Source: DASUBV01 sp036510065 (lineage in GTDB: Bacteria; Actinomycetota; Actinomycetes; Streptosporangiales; Streptosporangiaceae). Taken from it: DNA of 64,000 bases. Of the stretch, positions 26,550 to 34,760 are shown piece by piece (within the stretch, counting starts at the first letter, position 1; each line of letters starts with the position of its first letter). The notes beneath the pieces were generated by a model. It worked only from the letters and a program-made list of their open reading frames with translations. It searched no databases and was not told the DNA's origin. The stretch spans positions 62,001-126,000 of the forward strand of contig DATCEO010000213.1 of the NCBI GenBank assembly GCA_036510065.1, read 5' to 3'. Made by a program: the position numbers and the translations under genes.

Positions 26550-27758
26550 TCACCGGTCAGCGAAGGTGGCCTCGCCGCCTGAGTAGGAGTAGATCGGGGC
26601 GCCCTCGATCAGGGCGATCTCCACACGGCTGAGCACATCGAGCGGATCGCCCGACCAGAGCACCAGGTCCGCGTCCTTGCCGACCTCGATGGAGCCAAGC
26701 CGGTCATCGATGCCCGCGATCCGGGCGGGATTGATGGTCAGGGCCCGCAGCGCGGTCTCCCGGTCCAGCCCTTCCTTGACCGACAGCGCGGCCTGATGGG
26801 CGAGGAAGTTGATCGGCACGACCGGGTGGTCGGTCGTGATGGCGATCGTGACGCCCGCCCGCGCCAGCAGGCCGGGGTTTGCCAGGGAGCGGTTGCGGAC
26901 CTCCACCTTTGACCGGCTGACCATCAGCGGCCCGATGATCACCGGGATACCCCGGTCGGCGATGATGTCGGCGATCAGGTGCGCCTCGGTGCCATGGTCG
27001 ATCACCAGGTCGTAGCCGAACTCGTCGGCGATCCGGATCGCGGTGGCGATGTCGTCCGCGCGGTGGCAGTGCTGGCGCCAGGGGATCTCGCGCCGCAGCA
27101 CGCGGCCCAGCGCCTCCAGCTTGAGGTCGCGGTCGACCGGCTTGCGCTCGCCCTCGGGCTTGCGCTGCTCGGCGTCTAGCCGCTGCAGGTAGTTAGCGGC
27201 GTCGACGAACGCCCCGCGGATGACCGCGGCCGTGCCCAGGCGGGTGCTCGGCGTCCGCTGCTGATCGCCGTAGACGCGCTTGGGGTTCTCGCCGAGGGCG
27301 GATTTCAGGCCGGACGGCTCGCGCAGTACCATCTCGTCGACCGTCCGGCCCCAGCACTTGAGGGCGACCGTCTGGCCGCCGATGGGATTGCCCGAGCCCG
27401 GGTTGACGTTAACGGCCAGCACGCCGCCCGTGATCGCGTCCCGGAAACCCAGGTCCGCGGGGTTAATGGCGTCAAGAGCCCGGACCTGCGCCGTGACCGG
27501 ATCGGTCAGCTCGTTGGTGTCCTGGCCGGCCCACCCTTCGGCCTCCTCATGCACGCCCACGTGCCCGTGGGCCTCGATGAAGCCAGGCAGCACCCACCAG
27601 CCGTGCGCGTCAATGACCTCGGCATCTTCGGGAACGGCCAGGTCAACTCCCACGGCGGCAATCCTGCCGTCCGCCACCAGGATGGTCGCGCCGTCCAGCG
27701 GCTCACCGGCGATCGGGACCACGCGGCCCCCGACGATCGCCACCGACCTGTCCGTCAT
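26550..27758 (-). CDS. Amidohydrolase family protein (imidazolonepropionase-like)
   Basis: A 402-residue metal-dependent amidohydrolase. The N-terminal beta domain VAIVGGRVVPIAGEPLDGATILVADGRIAAVG precedes the metal motif GFIEAHGHVG (HxH). Further metal-site candidates are IPWRQHCHRADD, YDLVIDHGTEAH and AITTDHPVVP (the catalytic Asp region). The C terminus LGSIEVGKDADLVLWSGDPLDVLS returns to the beta domain, as in the family. A peptidase or cyclic-amide hydrolase role is possible; the substrate is unknown. It starts at ATG 27758. It lies 109 bp from the previous gene and does not form a clear operon. Confidence 0.9.
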   Translation of the reverse strand: MTDRSVAIVGGRVVPIAGEPLDGATILVADGRIAAVGVDLAVPEDAEVIDAHGWWVLPGFIEAHGHVGVHEEAEGWAGQDTNELTDPVTAQVRALDAINPADLGFRDAITGGVLAVNVNPGSGNPIGGQTVALKCWGRTVDEMVLREPSGLKSALGENPKRVYGDQQRTPSTRLGTAAVIRGAFVDAANYLQRLDAEQRKPEGERKPVDRDLKLEALGRVLRREIPWRQHCHRADDIATAIRIADEFGYDLVIDHGTEAHLIADIIADRGIPVIIGPLMVSRSKVEVRNRSLANPGLLARAGVTIAITTDHPVVPINFLAHQAALSVKEGLDRETALRALTINPARIAGIDDRLGSIEVGKDADLVLWSGDPLDVLSRVEIALIEGAPIYSYSGGEATFADR

Positions 27759-27940
27759 CCGGTCTCCTCGTCGTCATCCCGCGATCACCCGCCGGGCCGC
27801 GGGCCCGTCCCGCCGGCGGCCTCGTCGGCCGCCGCGCCGCCACCACAGTAACGACCATTCCTGATCGCCACCTAGCCACCCGGACCCGGCCCGGGCCCGG
27901 CGCTGGCCCGGCGGGCCCGGTCGCCAGCGTCATGGGCCGC

Positions 27941-28477
27941 TTACGGGGCAGCGGGGGCGGGAGATCCCGGCTGCTGCTGAGGCTGGGGCGGCTGGGGCTG
28001 CAGCGGCGGCGGCGGGTCCGCCGCCCGGAACTCGGCCTCGAGCATGTCCATGGCCTTGAGGAACGCCGCGCGCTCCTCGGGCGCCAGCCGATCCAGCACC
28101 CGGGCCAGCGGCGCGGCGGCCCCGTCGAGCCAGCGCTGCACGGCCGGCCGGGCGGCCGGCGCGATCTCGACGTTGGTGCGCCGCCGGTCCGCCTGATCGG
28201 CGGACCGCTCGACGAAGCCGGCCTGATCCAGCGCGGCAATGACGCCGCTCACGGTAGACAGCGTCAGGCCCAGCCTGGTGGCCAGCGCCCCGACGCTCAG
28301 CGGCCCATCGCGCAGCTGCTCCAGGGCGGCTACGTGCCGCGGGCCGAGCGGCGCCGCCGTCTGCGGCGTGGTCTGATCCTGGTAGCGCCGCATCCCCCGC
28401 ACCACCCGCGGGAACACTCGCATCAGGCGCAGGCACAAAGCGGAATGACCCCCGCAGTCCGCTTCCTCCGCCACCGT
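27941..28477 (-). CDS. MarR family transcriptional regulator
   Basis: A 178-residue winged-helix protein. The DNA-binding part is LSVGALATRLGLTLSTVSGVIAALDQAGFVERSADQADRRRTNVEIAP, the standard MarR wing with the DxRRR motif. It ends in an unusual Pro/Gln-rich tail (PPPPLQPQPPQPQQQPG). The GTG at 28477 is chosen because GGGGGAGGG precedes it; the frame extends upstream to 28606 through unlikely sequence. It is divergent from a YceI gene, with an inverted repeat in the shared AT-rich region, so it probably regulates YceI and itself. Confidence 0.85.
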   Translation of the reverse strand, partial: TVAEEADCGGHSALCLRLMRVFPRVVRGMRRYQDQTTPQTAAPLGPRHVAALEQLRDGPLSVGALATRLGLTLSTVSGVIAALDQAGFVERSADQADRRRTNVEIAPAARPAVQRWLDGAAAPLARVLDRLAPEERAAFLKAMDMLEAEFRAADPPPPLQPQPPQPQQQPGSPAPAAP

Positions 28478-28624
28478 GCCCTCCCCCTGGCTCGCCGCCC
28501 CCGCCACTGCCGCTGCTCGCTTTCGCGGCGGGCGGCCCGGCCGCTGGCCGTGGCACCGCTCTGGCGTACCGACAGTGTGGCCGGCTCCGCCGCCGGCATC
28601 GCCCATGCTATATGTTGCTGTCAG

Positions 28625-28637
28625 GCAAACTATTTGC
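28625..28637. promoter_or_regulatory. Inverted repeat operator candidate between MarR and YceI genes
   Basis: GCAAA-CTA-TTTGC is a perfect 13-bp inverted repeat in the only AT-rich stretch (about 28605-28672) of the divergent intergenic region. A looser TTGC-6-GCAA repeat overlaps its left side (28615-28628). Position and symmetry suit the adjacent MarR regulator. Confidence 0.45.
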
Positions 28638-28686
28638 AGGACAAGATATTTTTGCTCTCTAACTAAATTTACCCGGAGGCCTGATC

Positions 28687-29238
28687 ATGACCACACCGCA
28701 GAATCCGAGCACGGCGACCCTGCAGGCCCAGCTGGCGGGCGGCACGCTGGCCGGCGACTGGACGCTCGATCCCGCCCGGTCCACCGCCACGCTCAAGTCC
28801 AGGAGCGTGTGGGGGCTGGTGCCCGTCAACGGCGTCTTCCGGGATCTGGAAGGCAGTGGGTCGGTCTCGCCGACGGGCGAGGTGACCGGGCAGTTCGCGG
28901 TGGCCACGGGATCGCTGGATACCAAGAACGCCAAGCGCGACACGCACCTGCGCTCCGACGACTTCTTCCTCAGCGAGAAATACCCGGCGATCACGTTCAG
29001 CCTCGAGAAGGCGACCCTCACCGATACGGGCGCCACGGTCTCGGGCACCCTGACCGTCCGCGACCGCAGCCAGCCGATCTCCTTCCTGGTGACGGCGACC
29101 GTGAGCGGTGACGGCACCGTGGGGCTCGACGCCACGGTGCCCGTGGACCGATCCGAGTTCGGCCTCACCTGGAACCAGCTGGGCATGGCCTCCATGAAGA
29201 ACACGGTGACCATCCACGCAGCCTTCACCCGCAGCTAG
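28687..29238 (+). CDS. YceI family lipid-binding protein
   Basis: A 183-residue YceI-like lipocalin-fold protein. Clear landmarks are GDWTLDPARSTATLKSRSVWG, the VSPTGEVTGQFAVATGSLDTKNAKRDTHLRSDDFFLSEKYPAITF block, and WNQLGMASMKNTVTIHAAF at the end. The family binds isoprenoid or other lipids. There is no signal peptide, so it is probably cytosolic here. GGAGG lies 8 bases before the ATG. The divergent MarR gene and intervening operator suggest inducible expression. Confidence 0.92.
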   Translation: MTTPQNPSTATLQAQLAGGTLAGDWTLDPARSTATLKSRSVWGLVPVNGVFRDLEGSGSVSPTGEVTGQFAVATGSLDTKNAKRDTHLRSDDFFLSEKYPAITFSLEKATLTDTGATVSGTLTVRDRSQPISFLVTATVSGDGTVGLDATVPVDRSEFGLTWNQLGMASMKNTVTIHAAFTRS

Positions 29239-29350
29239 GGGCGCCTCCGGGACTCGCCCGTCGGTCGCTAGGGCGCGGCTCGCCCGCGGCCCGGACACTC
29301 CGGAAGCTAGCCTGCCCTGGGGAGCACCTGGCGGCGGCTGAGGAGGAGTC

Positions 29351-30388
29351 TTGGGGGTCATGGACGACTGGACGCAGGTCCTGCACGCCGAGGCTGGCTC
29401 GTACGCCCGGGTGGCGCTGGCCAATATCAAGCGCGAGTTCCCGTCTGGCGTCTATCACACGATGAAGGCGCCGGGGGATTTCCCGTACCGCCCCCGGGCC
29501 CTGACGCCGGCGTTCTACGGCAGCTTCGACTGGCACTCGTCGGTCGAGATGCACTGGCTGCTGGTCCGGCTCCTGCGCGTCGCGGCCGGCGACGTGCCCG
29601 CCGACGAGATCCGCGCCGTGCTGAGCGCGCACTTCGAGCGCGTGGCGCTGGCCGCCGAGGAGGATTTCATTACCGGCCCGGACGGAGGGCGGGAGCGCCC
29701 CTACGGCTGGGGCTGGGCGCTCGCGCTGATTCACGAGACCGCCAGCTGGGATGATCAGTACGGCCGGAAATGGGCCGCCGCCCTGGCACCCATGGCCGAC
29801 AAGCTCAGCGGCATGTTCGTGGACTGGCTGGACCAGGCGGCCTACCCCGTTCGGCACGGAGTGCATCCCAACAGCGCGTTCGGGCTCTCCCGGGCGCTGC
29901 CGCACGCGGCCGCGCGGGCCCGGTCGGGGGATTCCGCGCTGCTGCGGGCGATCACGGCTAAGGCCCGTGACTGGTTCGGCGCCGACATGCTCTATCCCGG
30001 CGCATGGGAGCCCTCGGGGCACGACTTCCTGTCGCCGGCGCTGACCGAGGCGGAGCTGATGGCCCAGATCCTGCCGCTGGAGGAGTTCGCCGGCTGGCTG
30101 GGGCTGTTCCTGCCCGGCATCGGGCACGGTGAGCCCGCGGCGCTGTTCACCCCGGTGGCCGTGTCCGATTCCAGCGACGGCCAGATCGCGCACCTGCACG
30201 GACTGAACGCCAGCCGGGCCTGGTGCTGGCGGCGGCTGGCGGAAAGCCTGCCCGGCGGTGACGCGCGCATCGAGCCCGCTCTCGCCGCCGCCCGCGCGCA
30301 CGCGGCGGCCGTCCTGGCGCATGTCGTCGGCGACGACTACATGGTCGAGCACTGGCTCGCGGCCTACGCCGTCCTGATGCTCAGCTGA
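29351..30388 (+). CDS. DUF2891 family protein
   Basis: A 345-residue protein of the DUF2891 family, which has an (alpha/alpha)6-barrel-like helical pattern. Conserved features include FYGSFDWHSSVEMHWLLVRLLR, ERPYGWGWALALIHE, a HGVHPNSAFGLSRALPHA segment, and GHDFLSPALTEAELMAQILP. The His, Trp and Asp residues in these motifs suggest a carbohydrate-active pocket, but no activity is established. The start is TTG at 29351 or ATG at 29360; AGGAGGAG just upstream fits either. It stands alone on this strand. Confidence 0.85.
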   Translation: MGVMDDWTQVLHAEAGSYARVALANIKREFPSGVYHTMKAPGDFPYRPRALTPAFYGSFDWHSSVEMHWLLVRLLRVAAGDVPADEIRAVLSAHFERVALAAEEDFITGPDGGRERPYGWGWALALIHETASWDDQYGRKWAAALAPMADKLSGMFVDWLDQAAYPVRHGVHPNSAFGLSRALPHAAARARSGDSALLRAITAKARDWFGADMLYPGAWEPSGHDFLSPALTEAELMAQILPLEEFAGWLGLFLPGIGHGEPAALFTPVAVSDSSDGQIAHLHGLNASRAWCWRRLAESLPGGDARIEPALAAARAHAAAVLAHVVGDDYMVEHWLAAYAVLMLS

Positions 30389-30419
30389 CCGGCGGCGCGC
30401 CGCCGGGAATGGATCGCGG

Positions 30420-31778
30420 TCAGGGCAGGACGCGGGCGTACCGGATCAGGCTGCCGGGATCGAGGGCCGCCCTGGTAGCGGTCAGGCGCTTCTCGTCTGC
30501 CGCGGTCAGCGCGGTGCCCGCGGCCCGCTGCCCCTCGGCGAACGGCGGGGCTGGCCGGCCGGTGTCGACCGGAGCCGCGGCATCCCAGACCGACTGCAGC
30601 GCGCCGTCGAGCTCGGCGCGGTGCTCCGGCGTGCCCGCGGCGCCCACGGCATGCACGAGGAAGGGCCCCGGCGGCCGGGTCATCGCCCCGTCGCCGGCGA
30701 GATCGTCGGCCGGGCCGGGCCCGGCGACATGGCGGACCTCGATCATCATCAGCGGCGAGCCTCCGCGCAGCCCGAGACGGAGGAGGTCAGCGGTGACGTC
30801 CGGGGTCCCCGCGGCCAGCCAGCGGCCGCCGCCCAGGGCCGGGATGCCCGATGGGGGGTCCAGGTGGATTCCGCCCAGCCGCTGCGCGCTGGCGGGTCCC
30901 CAGGTGTTGACCACCGGGGCCGGCGCGGCCCGCAGCGCCCGCAGCAGCGCCGCGGCGTCTGGCTCGCCGGCGGCCGAGGCCAGCGAGAGGTGCACTACGG
31001 CCGTGCCCTGCAGTTCGGGGGGGAATGGCGGACCGGGCGCGGCCCGCAGCAGCGAGATGCAGGTCACCAGCGCGGGACCGGCGGCGGGCAGGGAGCCGGC
31101 CCAGGCCGCGGTCACGGCGTCCAGCGCGCTGGCCGGCCAGAGCAGGTAACCCGCCCACAGGTCGGAGACCGGGACGAGCCCGAACTCCAGGCTGGTCGCC
31201 ACCCCGGCGCCGTACCCGCCTCGGAAAGCCCACCAGGCGTCGCGGTCGATCGGGTCCGCCGCATCCGCGCTGGCGCGCCGCTGCCGGCCGCCAGCGTCCA
31301 CGAAGTCCACGGTCTCCAGGTGAGCGGCGGCCAGCCCATGTGGCCGGACCAGCCAGCCGATCCCGCCGCCGAACGTATAGCCCGCGACGCCCACGCTGGG
31401 TGAGGTCCCGGCCCGCCCGAGCAGGCCGTGCGGCTCGGCCGCCGCATTCACCCGCGACCACGTTGCGCCAGCCCCTGTCCGGGCAAGGCCCGCGGCCGGA
31501 TCAATGGCGATCTCGTCCAGGGCCGAGGTATCGAGAAGGAGCGTGTCCGGTCCGATGTCGCCGGCCGCGCCATGCCCGGTGGCCTGCGGCGCGAGCGCCC
31601 AGCCCTGGTCGGCCGCCAGGGTGACCGCCGCGGCGACCTGGGCTGCCCGCTGCGGGACCACGACAGCCGCCGGCCGCTGCGTGCCGCTCGGGTTGTGCGG
31701 TGCGGTCGCGCGGGCATACTCAGCCGATCCCGGCCGGTACACCGTCAGGCCGTCCGCTGCCGTTACTGGTGCTCCCAT
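30420..31778 (-). CDS. FAD-binding oxidoreductase (berberine bridge enzyme-like)
   Basis: A 452-residue flavoprotein of the PCMH/BBE type. The FAD domain shows AAQVAAAVTLAADQGWALAPQATGHGAAGD, with His in the position often used for covalent FAD attachment, and GTSPSVGVAGYTFGGGIGWLVRPHGLAAAHLE. The usual second attachment Cys is replaced here (VGVAGYT), so a bi-covalent link is unlikely. AWWAFRGGYGAGVATSLEFGLV closes the FAD domain. The BBE-like C-terminal helix is recognisable but ends RYARVLP. It is divergent from a TetR gene with a strong operator in between, so it is probably the regulated target. The substrate is unknown. Confidence 0.88.
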   Translation of the reverse strand: MGAPVTAADGLTVYRPGSAEYARATAPHNPSGTQRPAAVVVPQRAAQVAAAVTLAADQGWALAPQATGHGAAGDIGPDTLLLDTSALDEIAIDPAAGLARTGAGATWSRVNAAAEPHGLLGRAGTSPSVGVAGYTFGGGIGWLVRPHGLAAAHLETVDFVDAGGRQRRASADAADPIDRDAWWAFRGGYGAGVATSLEFGLVPVSDLWAGYLLWPASALDAVTAAWAGSLPAAGPALVTCISLLRAAPGPPFPPELQGTAVVHLSLASAAGEPDAAALLRALRAAPAPVVNTWGPASAQRLGGIHLDPPSGIPALGGGRWLAAGTPDVTADLLRLGLRGGSPLMMIEVRHVAGPGPADDLAGDGAMTRPPGPFLVHAVGAAGTPEHRAELDGALQSVWDAAAPVDTGRPAPPFAEGQRAAGTALTAADEKRLTATRAALDPGSLIRYARVLP

Positions 31779-31838
31779 GCATCCTCCTGGGTCCTCGCGT
31801 CGTGAGCTTGCCCGACCTGGTCACTCGCTGTAGCCTAT

Positions 31839-31866
31839 CCTAAGCGGACGAAATCTTCCGCTTAGG
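31839..31866. promoter_or_regulatory. TetR-type operator candidate
   Basis: A perfect 10-bp inverted repeat (CCTAAGCGGA/TCCGCTTAGG) with an 8-bp spacer lies between the FAD oxidase and TetR genes. A third half-site, CCTAAGCG, recurs at 31954-31961 just before the TetR start. Size and symmetry fit a TetR dimer pair. Confidence 0.65.
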
Positions 31867-31878
31867 CGGGGGAGCAAA

Positions 31879-31941
31879 ATGTTCGCCGCGCTCATGCAGG
31901 CGCGGAAGTCGCCCGACTTCAACATCCTGCTCGTGCACTGA
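31879..31941 (+). CDS. Possible 20-codon leader/small ORF
   Basis: ATG at 31879 follows GGGGGAG with 6-base spacing and encodes MFAALMQARKSPDFNILLVH before a TGA. It starts 13 bp after the operator and lies on the same strand as the TetR gene. A GGGGC-TTG-CCCC hairpin follows directly. It could be a leader peptide or the 5' stub of a lost gene. I do not recognise the peptide. Confidence 0.25.
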   Translation: MFAALMQARKSPDFNILLVH

Positions 31942-31971
31942 CCGGGGCTTGCCCCTAAGCGAGGCTTGCGG

Positions 31972-32694
31972 ATGGCACTGCGCCGAGGCCCCGGCGGCCC
32001 GGGCACCAGCCCGGCCGGCCAGGGCGGAACTCAGCTGCGCCGCGACGCGCAGGCCAACCAGGAGCGGGTCCTGGCCGCCGCGGTGACGACGATCCTGCGT
32101 GAGGGCCCGAGGGTGCCGATGGCAACCATCGCCGCCCAGGCCGGCGTCGGGATCGGAACGCTGTACCGCCGCTACCCGACCCGCGAGGCGCTGCTCACCG
32201 CGCTGCAAGACCGCGCTTACCGGATCGTGCTGGCCACCGCTGCCGAGGTCGAGCGCCTGGACGAGCCCGGCCTCGCGTCGATCGATCGCTTCCTCGAGGC
32301 CACCATCGGGCACCGGGGCGATCTCGTACTGCCGATGCACGGCGCCCCGGCGTCCCTCGACCCGGCCAGCGTGACCCTGCGGACGCAGATCAGCGACGTG
32401 CTGCAGCGCATCGTCGAGCGCGGGCAGCGGGACGGCAGCATCCGGCCGGACGTGACGAGCACCGACGTGATCATCGCCGGGGCCATGTTCGCCCAGCCGC
32501 TTCCGGCGGTCGCGGACTGGGACCGGGTGGCCCGGCGGCACAAGCAGATCTTCCTGGACGGCATCGCCACGGGCGGCCCCTCGGCGCTGCCGCACGAGGC
32601 GCTGAGCCGCGCCGATCTCGAGGCCACGTTCGCGGCCCAGGACGCGGCGCGGCGGCCGGGCTCAGGCCCGGCCGCCGCGAACGGCTCTGGTTAG
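31972..32694 (+). CDS. TetR family transcriptional regulator
   Basis: A 240-residue TetR protein. The DNA-binding domain covers residues about 22-75: RRDAQANQERVLAAAVTTILREGPRVPMATIAAQAGVGIGTLYRRYPTREALLTALQDRAY, with the canonical GTLYRRYPTRE recognition helix. The C-terminal ligand domain includes TEALV-like SDVLQRIVERGQRDGSIRPDVTSTDVIIAG. The ATG at 31972 is preferred over TTG at 31966. It is probably autoregulated through the operator that also faces the FAD oxidase gene. Its stop overlaps the convergent GH16 stop by 3 bp. Confidence 0.9.
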   Translation: MALRRGPGGPGTSPAGQGGTQLRRDAQANQERVLAAAVTTILREGPRVPMATIAAQAGVGIGTLYRRYPTREALLTALQDRAYRIVLATAAEVERLDEPGLASIDRFLEATIGHRGDLVLPMHGAPASLDPASVTLRTQISDVLQRIVERGQRDGSIRPDVTSTDVIIAGAMFAQPLPAVADWDRVARRHKQIFLDGIATGGPSALPHEALSRADLEATFAAQDAARRPGSGPAAANGSG

Positions 32695-34136
32695 GGCAGC
32701 GTCCATTTCTGGTTGGCGTTGCCGGTGCAGTCCCAGATCTGCAGCTGGGTGCCCGGCGTCGTCGACCAGCCTGTGTCATCGAGGCACCTATTCGACTGCG
32801 GGTTATAGAGCGAGCCGTTGGACTGCGGGATGAAGACCTGCGCGCCTGTGTTGTTGCAGTCGTACAGGTCGACCTTCGTCCCGTTGGCGGTGCCGCCTCC
32901 GTTGATATCCATGCACTTGCCGAGCACGTGCAGGGTGCTGCCTGCCTGCACCACCGTCCACTGCTGGGCCGGCGTGCCGTTGCAGGTGTAGACCTGGATC
33001 GGGTTGAAGTTCGCGGTGCTCGCGGCCCGGTCGTCCACGCACAGGCCGCCGTAGCCGACGATCGCCCCGCCGCCCGGCGGCGGAGGCGGCGGCGATGACG
33101 AGGACGTGGAGTACGCCGCGACGTAGGCCACGCTCATGGTCCCGCCCGAGGTGGTGGCGCTGCTAGGCGAGGTGCAGCCGCAGACGCCGTTCGGGTACCC
33201 GCCGCCCATGGCCAGGTCGAAGATGATGGAGTAGTTGTGATCGACCGCGGCCTGCCAGGTCGAGGTGCCGACCTGGCTCTCGCTGACGGTGTAGAACTGG
33301 TTCCCGTCGAGGTACCAGGTGATCGACTCGTTCGAGGTGTTCGTGCGGTTCACGATCACGGTGTAGGTGTGGTAACCGGTCTGGCATCCCGGGCAGGATT
33401 GCAGGCCGCTGCCGAGGCCATTGGTCTCGTTGCACGGGCCGCCGGGGTCGGTGCCGCAGTGGAACGTGCCGGAGTGCTCTGACAGCGCGTTGACGTCCTC
33501 CAGGATGTCGATCTCGCCGTTCTCGGGCCACTGGCCGGGGCCGAGCATCCAGAACGCGGGCCAGTAGCCCAGACCGTTGCCCGGGTTGGGCTGCTGGATC
33601 GACGCGGTGACCTCCAGCTGGCCGCCCGCCGGCGCGCCGACGTTCGCGGTGGTCGTCTGGATCCGCCCGGACGTCCACGAGCCGCCCGATCCCAGCGCCG
33701 TGATGTTGAGGTTGCCGTTGCCGTCCAGGTGGACGTTGGCCGACGAGTTGGTCATCGTCTCGATCTCGCCGGTGCCGAAGCTAGAGCCCGGGCCGGTGTC
33801 GTACTTCCAGGCTGACGACGGCCCGCTGCCCGCCGCGCCGTTGAAGTCGTCGCCGAAGACGGTGGACCAGCCCGACGGAGCCGGCGGAACGGCACTGGGA
33901 GCCGCGGCCCTGGTCTGGGCCACGGCGGCGGCCTGGCGGGCCGGCGCCTGGCGGGCGGCCACCCTCCCCGCGGCACTAGCCGAGGTCAGGGCGGCGTGGG
34001 CCGCGGGTGCGGCGGCCGCCACGGGTGCCATGATCGCCACGCTCACGGCCGCGAGTGCGGCCAGCCGGCGGCGGCTGCGCTGCCACCAGGCCGCTCGCGG
34101 GTCGGCCGCGCGGCCGGGGGACCGGTTTCCGGTCAT
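32691..34136 (-). CDS. Secreted GH16 glycoside hydrolase with ricin-type (CBM13) lectin domain
   Basis: A 481-residue exported enzyme, likely an endo-beta-glucanase (laminarinase type). An Arg-rich signal peptide (ALAAVSVAIMAPVAAAAPAAHA) is followed by an Ala/Arg linker to about residue 85. The GH16 domain spans about 90-345, with the catalytic signature ENGEIDILED (Glu-Ile-Asp-x-x-Glu) and YWPAFWMLGP just before it. A Ser/Pro linker leads to a beta-trefoil lectin of three repeats, each with a QW-type motif (QQWTVV, QVFIPQ, QKWTLP). It would cut beta-1,3- or mixed glucans outside the cell while holding polysaccharide. A palindrome 37 bp upstream of the ATG may control it. Confidence 0.93.
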   Translation of the reverse strand: MTGNRSPGRAADPRAAWWQRSRRRLAALAAVSVAIMAPVAAAAPAAHAALTSASAAGRVAARQAPARQAAAVAQTRAAAPSAVPPAPSGWSTVFGDDFNGAAGSGPSSAWKYDTGPGSSFGTGEIETMTNSSANVHLDGNGNLNITALGSGGSWTSGRIQTTTANVGAPAGGQLEVTASIQQPNPGNGLGYWPAFWMLGPGQWPENGEIDILEDVNALSEHSGTFHCGTDPGGPCNETNGLGSGLQSCPGCQTGYHTYTVIVNRTNTSNESITWYLDGNQFYTVSESQVGTSTWQAAVDHNYSIIFDLAMGGGYPNGVCGCTSPSSATTSGGTMSVAYVAAYSTSSSSPPPPPPGGGAIVGYGGLCVDDRAASTANFNPIQVYTCNGTPAQQWTVVQAGSTLHVLGKCMDINGGGTANGTKVDLYDCNNTGAQVFIPQSNGSLYNPQSNRCLDDTGWSTTPGTQLQIWDCTGNANQKWTLP

Positions 34137-34172
34137 TGTCTTACCTCCGCGTTCTCAGGCTCCCCGCCCGAA

Positions 34173-34195
34173 CTAAAAGGAAAGTTTCCTATTAG
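34173..34195. promoter_or_regulatory. Palindromic operator candidate upstream of the GH16 gene
   Basis: A 23-bp palindrome with one mismatched pair: CTAA, then AGGAAA-G-TTTCCT, then TTAG. The core 13 bp are perfect. GAAA-n-TTTC cores are typical of LacI-family sugar regulators in actinobacteria. It lies in the otherwise AT-rich promoter of the secreted glucanase. The window's own LacI gene is 15 kb away and may or may not be the regulator. Confidence 0.6.
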
Positions 34196-34411
34196 CTGCC
34201 GCGAATTTACGTCATATAATAACCACCGTCAATAGCCCCGGGTCGACCGTTTACGGGACACCCGGCCGGCTGGCACGGCGGTGCGCGATGCCTGGACGGG
34301 GAGGCCGGCCGGCCGTTTCCCGGGGCCCGCCGGACCGCGTCCGCAGGTCCCGCCGGCCGGGCATTCGCCCGGCCTTCTGCGCGCTTTCCGGCCTGGCTAA
34401 GGTCGCAGGTC

Positions 34412-34747
34412 ATGAACATCGCACGCAGCATCGGCCTTTTCGTAGCCGCGGGCCTGGCCGAGATCGGGGGCGGTTACCTCGTCTGGCGGGCGCTGCGCGA
34501 GGGAGCTGGCTGGCCGGTCGGGATGGCCGGAGCGGTCATCCTCGTCGTCTACGGCGTGATCCCGACGCTCCAGCCGTCGGCCGACTTCGGCCGGGTGTAC
34601 GCGGCCTACGGGGGCGTCTTCGTGATCATGAGCCTGCTGTGGGGCTGGACCATTGACGGGCAGCGGCCCGACAACTATGACTGGCTCGGCGCGGCCATCG
34701 TGGCGGTCGGAGTGGCAGTGATCTACTTCAGCCCGCGGCACGCGTAG
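34412..34747 (+). CDS. YnfA/UPF0060 family membrane protein
   Basis: A 111-residue protein with four predicted membrane helices, matching UPF0060 closely: LFVAAGLAEIGGGYLVWRALREG, VYGVIPTLQPSADFGRVYAAYGGVFVIMSLLWGW and DWLGAAIVAVGVAVIYFSPR. The acidic GLAEIGG motif resembles small drug exporters. Its role is uncertain, with possible efflux. ATG at 34412. It converges on the PAQR-type gene with 13 bp between stops. Confidence 0.93.
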   Translation: MNIARSIGLFVAAGLAEIGGGYLVWRALREGAGWPVGMAGAVILVVYGVIPTLQPSADFGRVYAAYGGVFVIMSLLWGWTIDGQRPDNYDWLGAAIVAVGVAVIYFSPRHA

Positions 34748-34760
34748 GGCCGGCCCGGCC

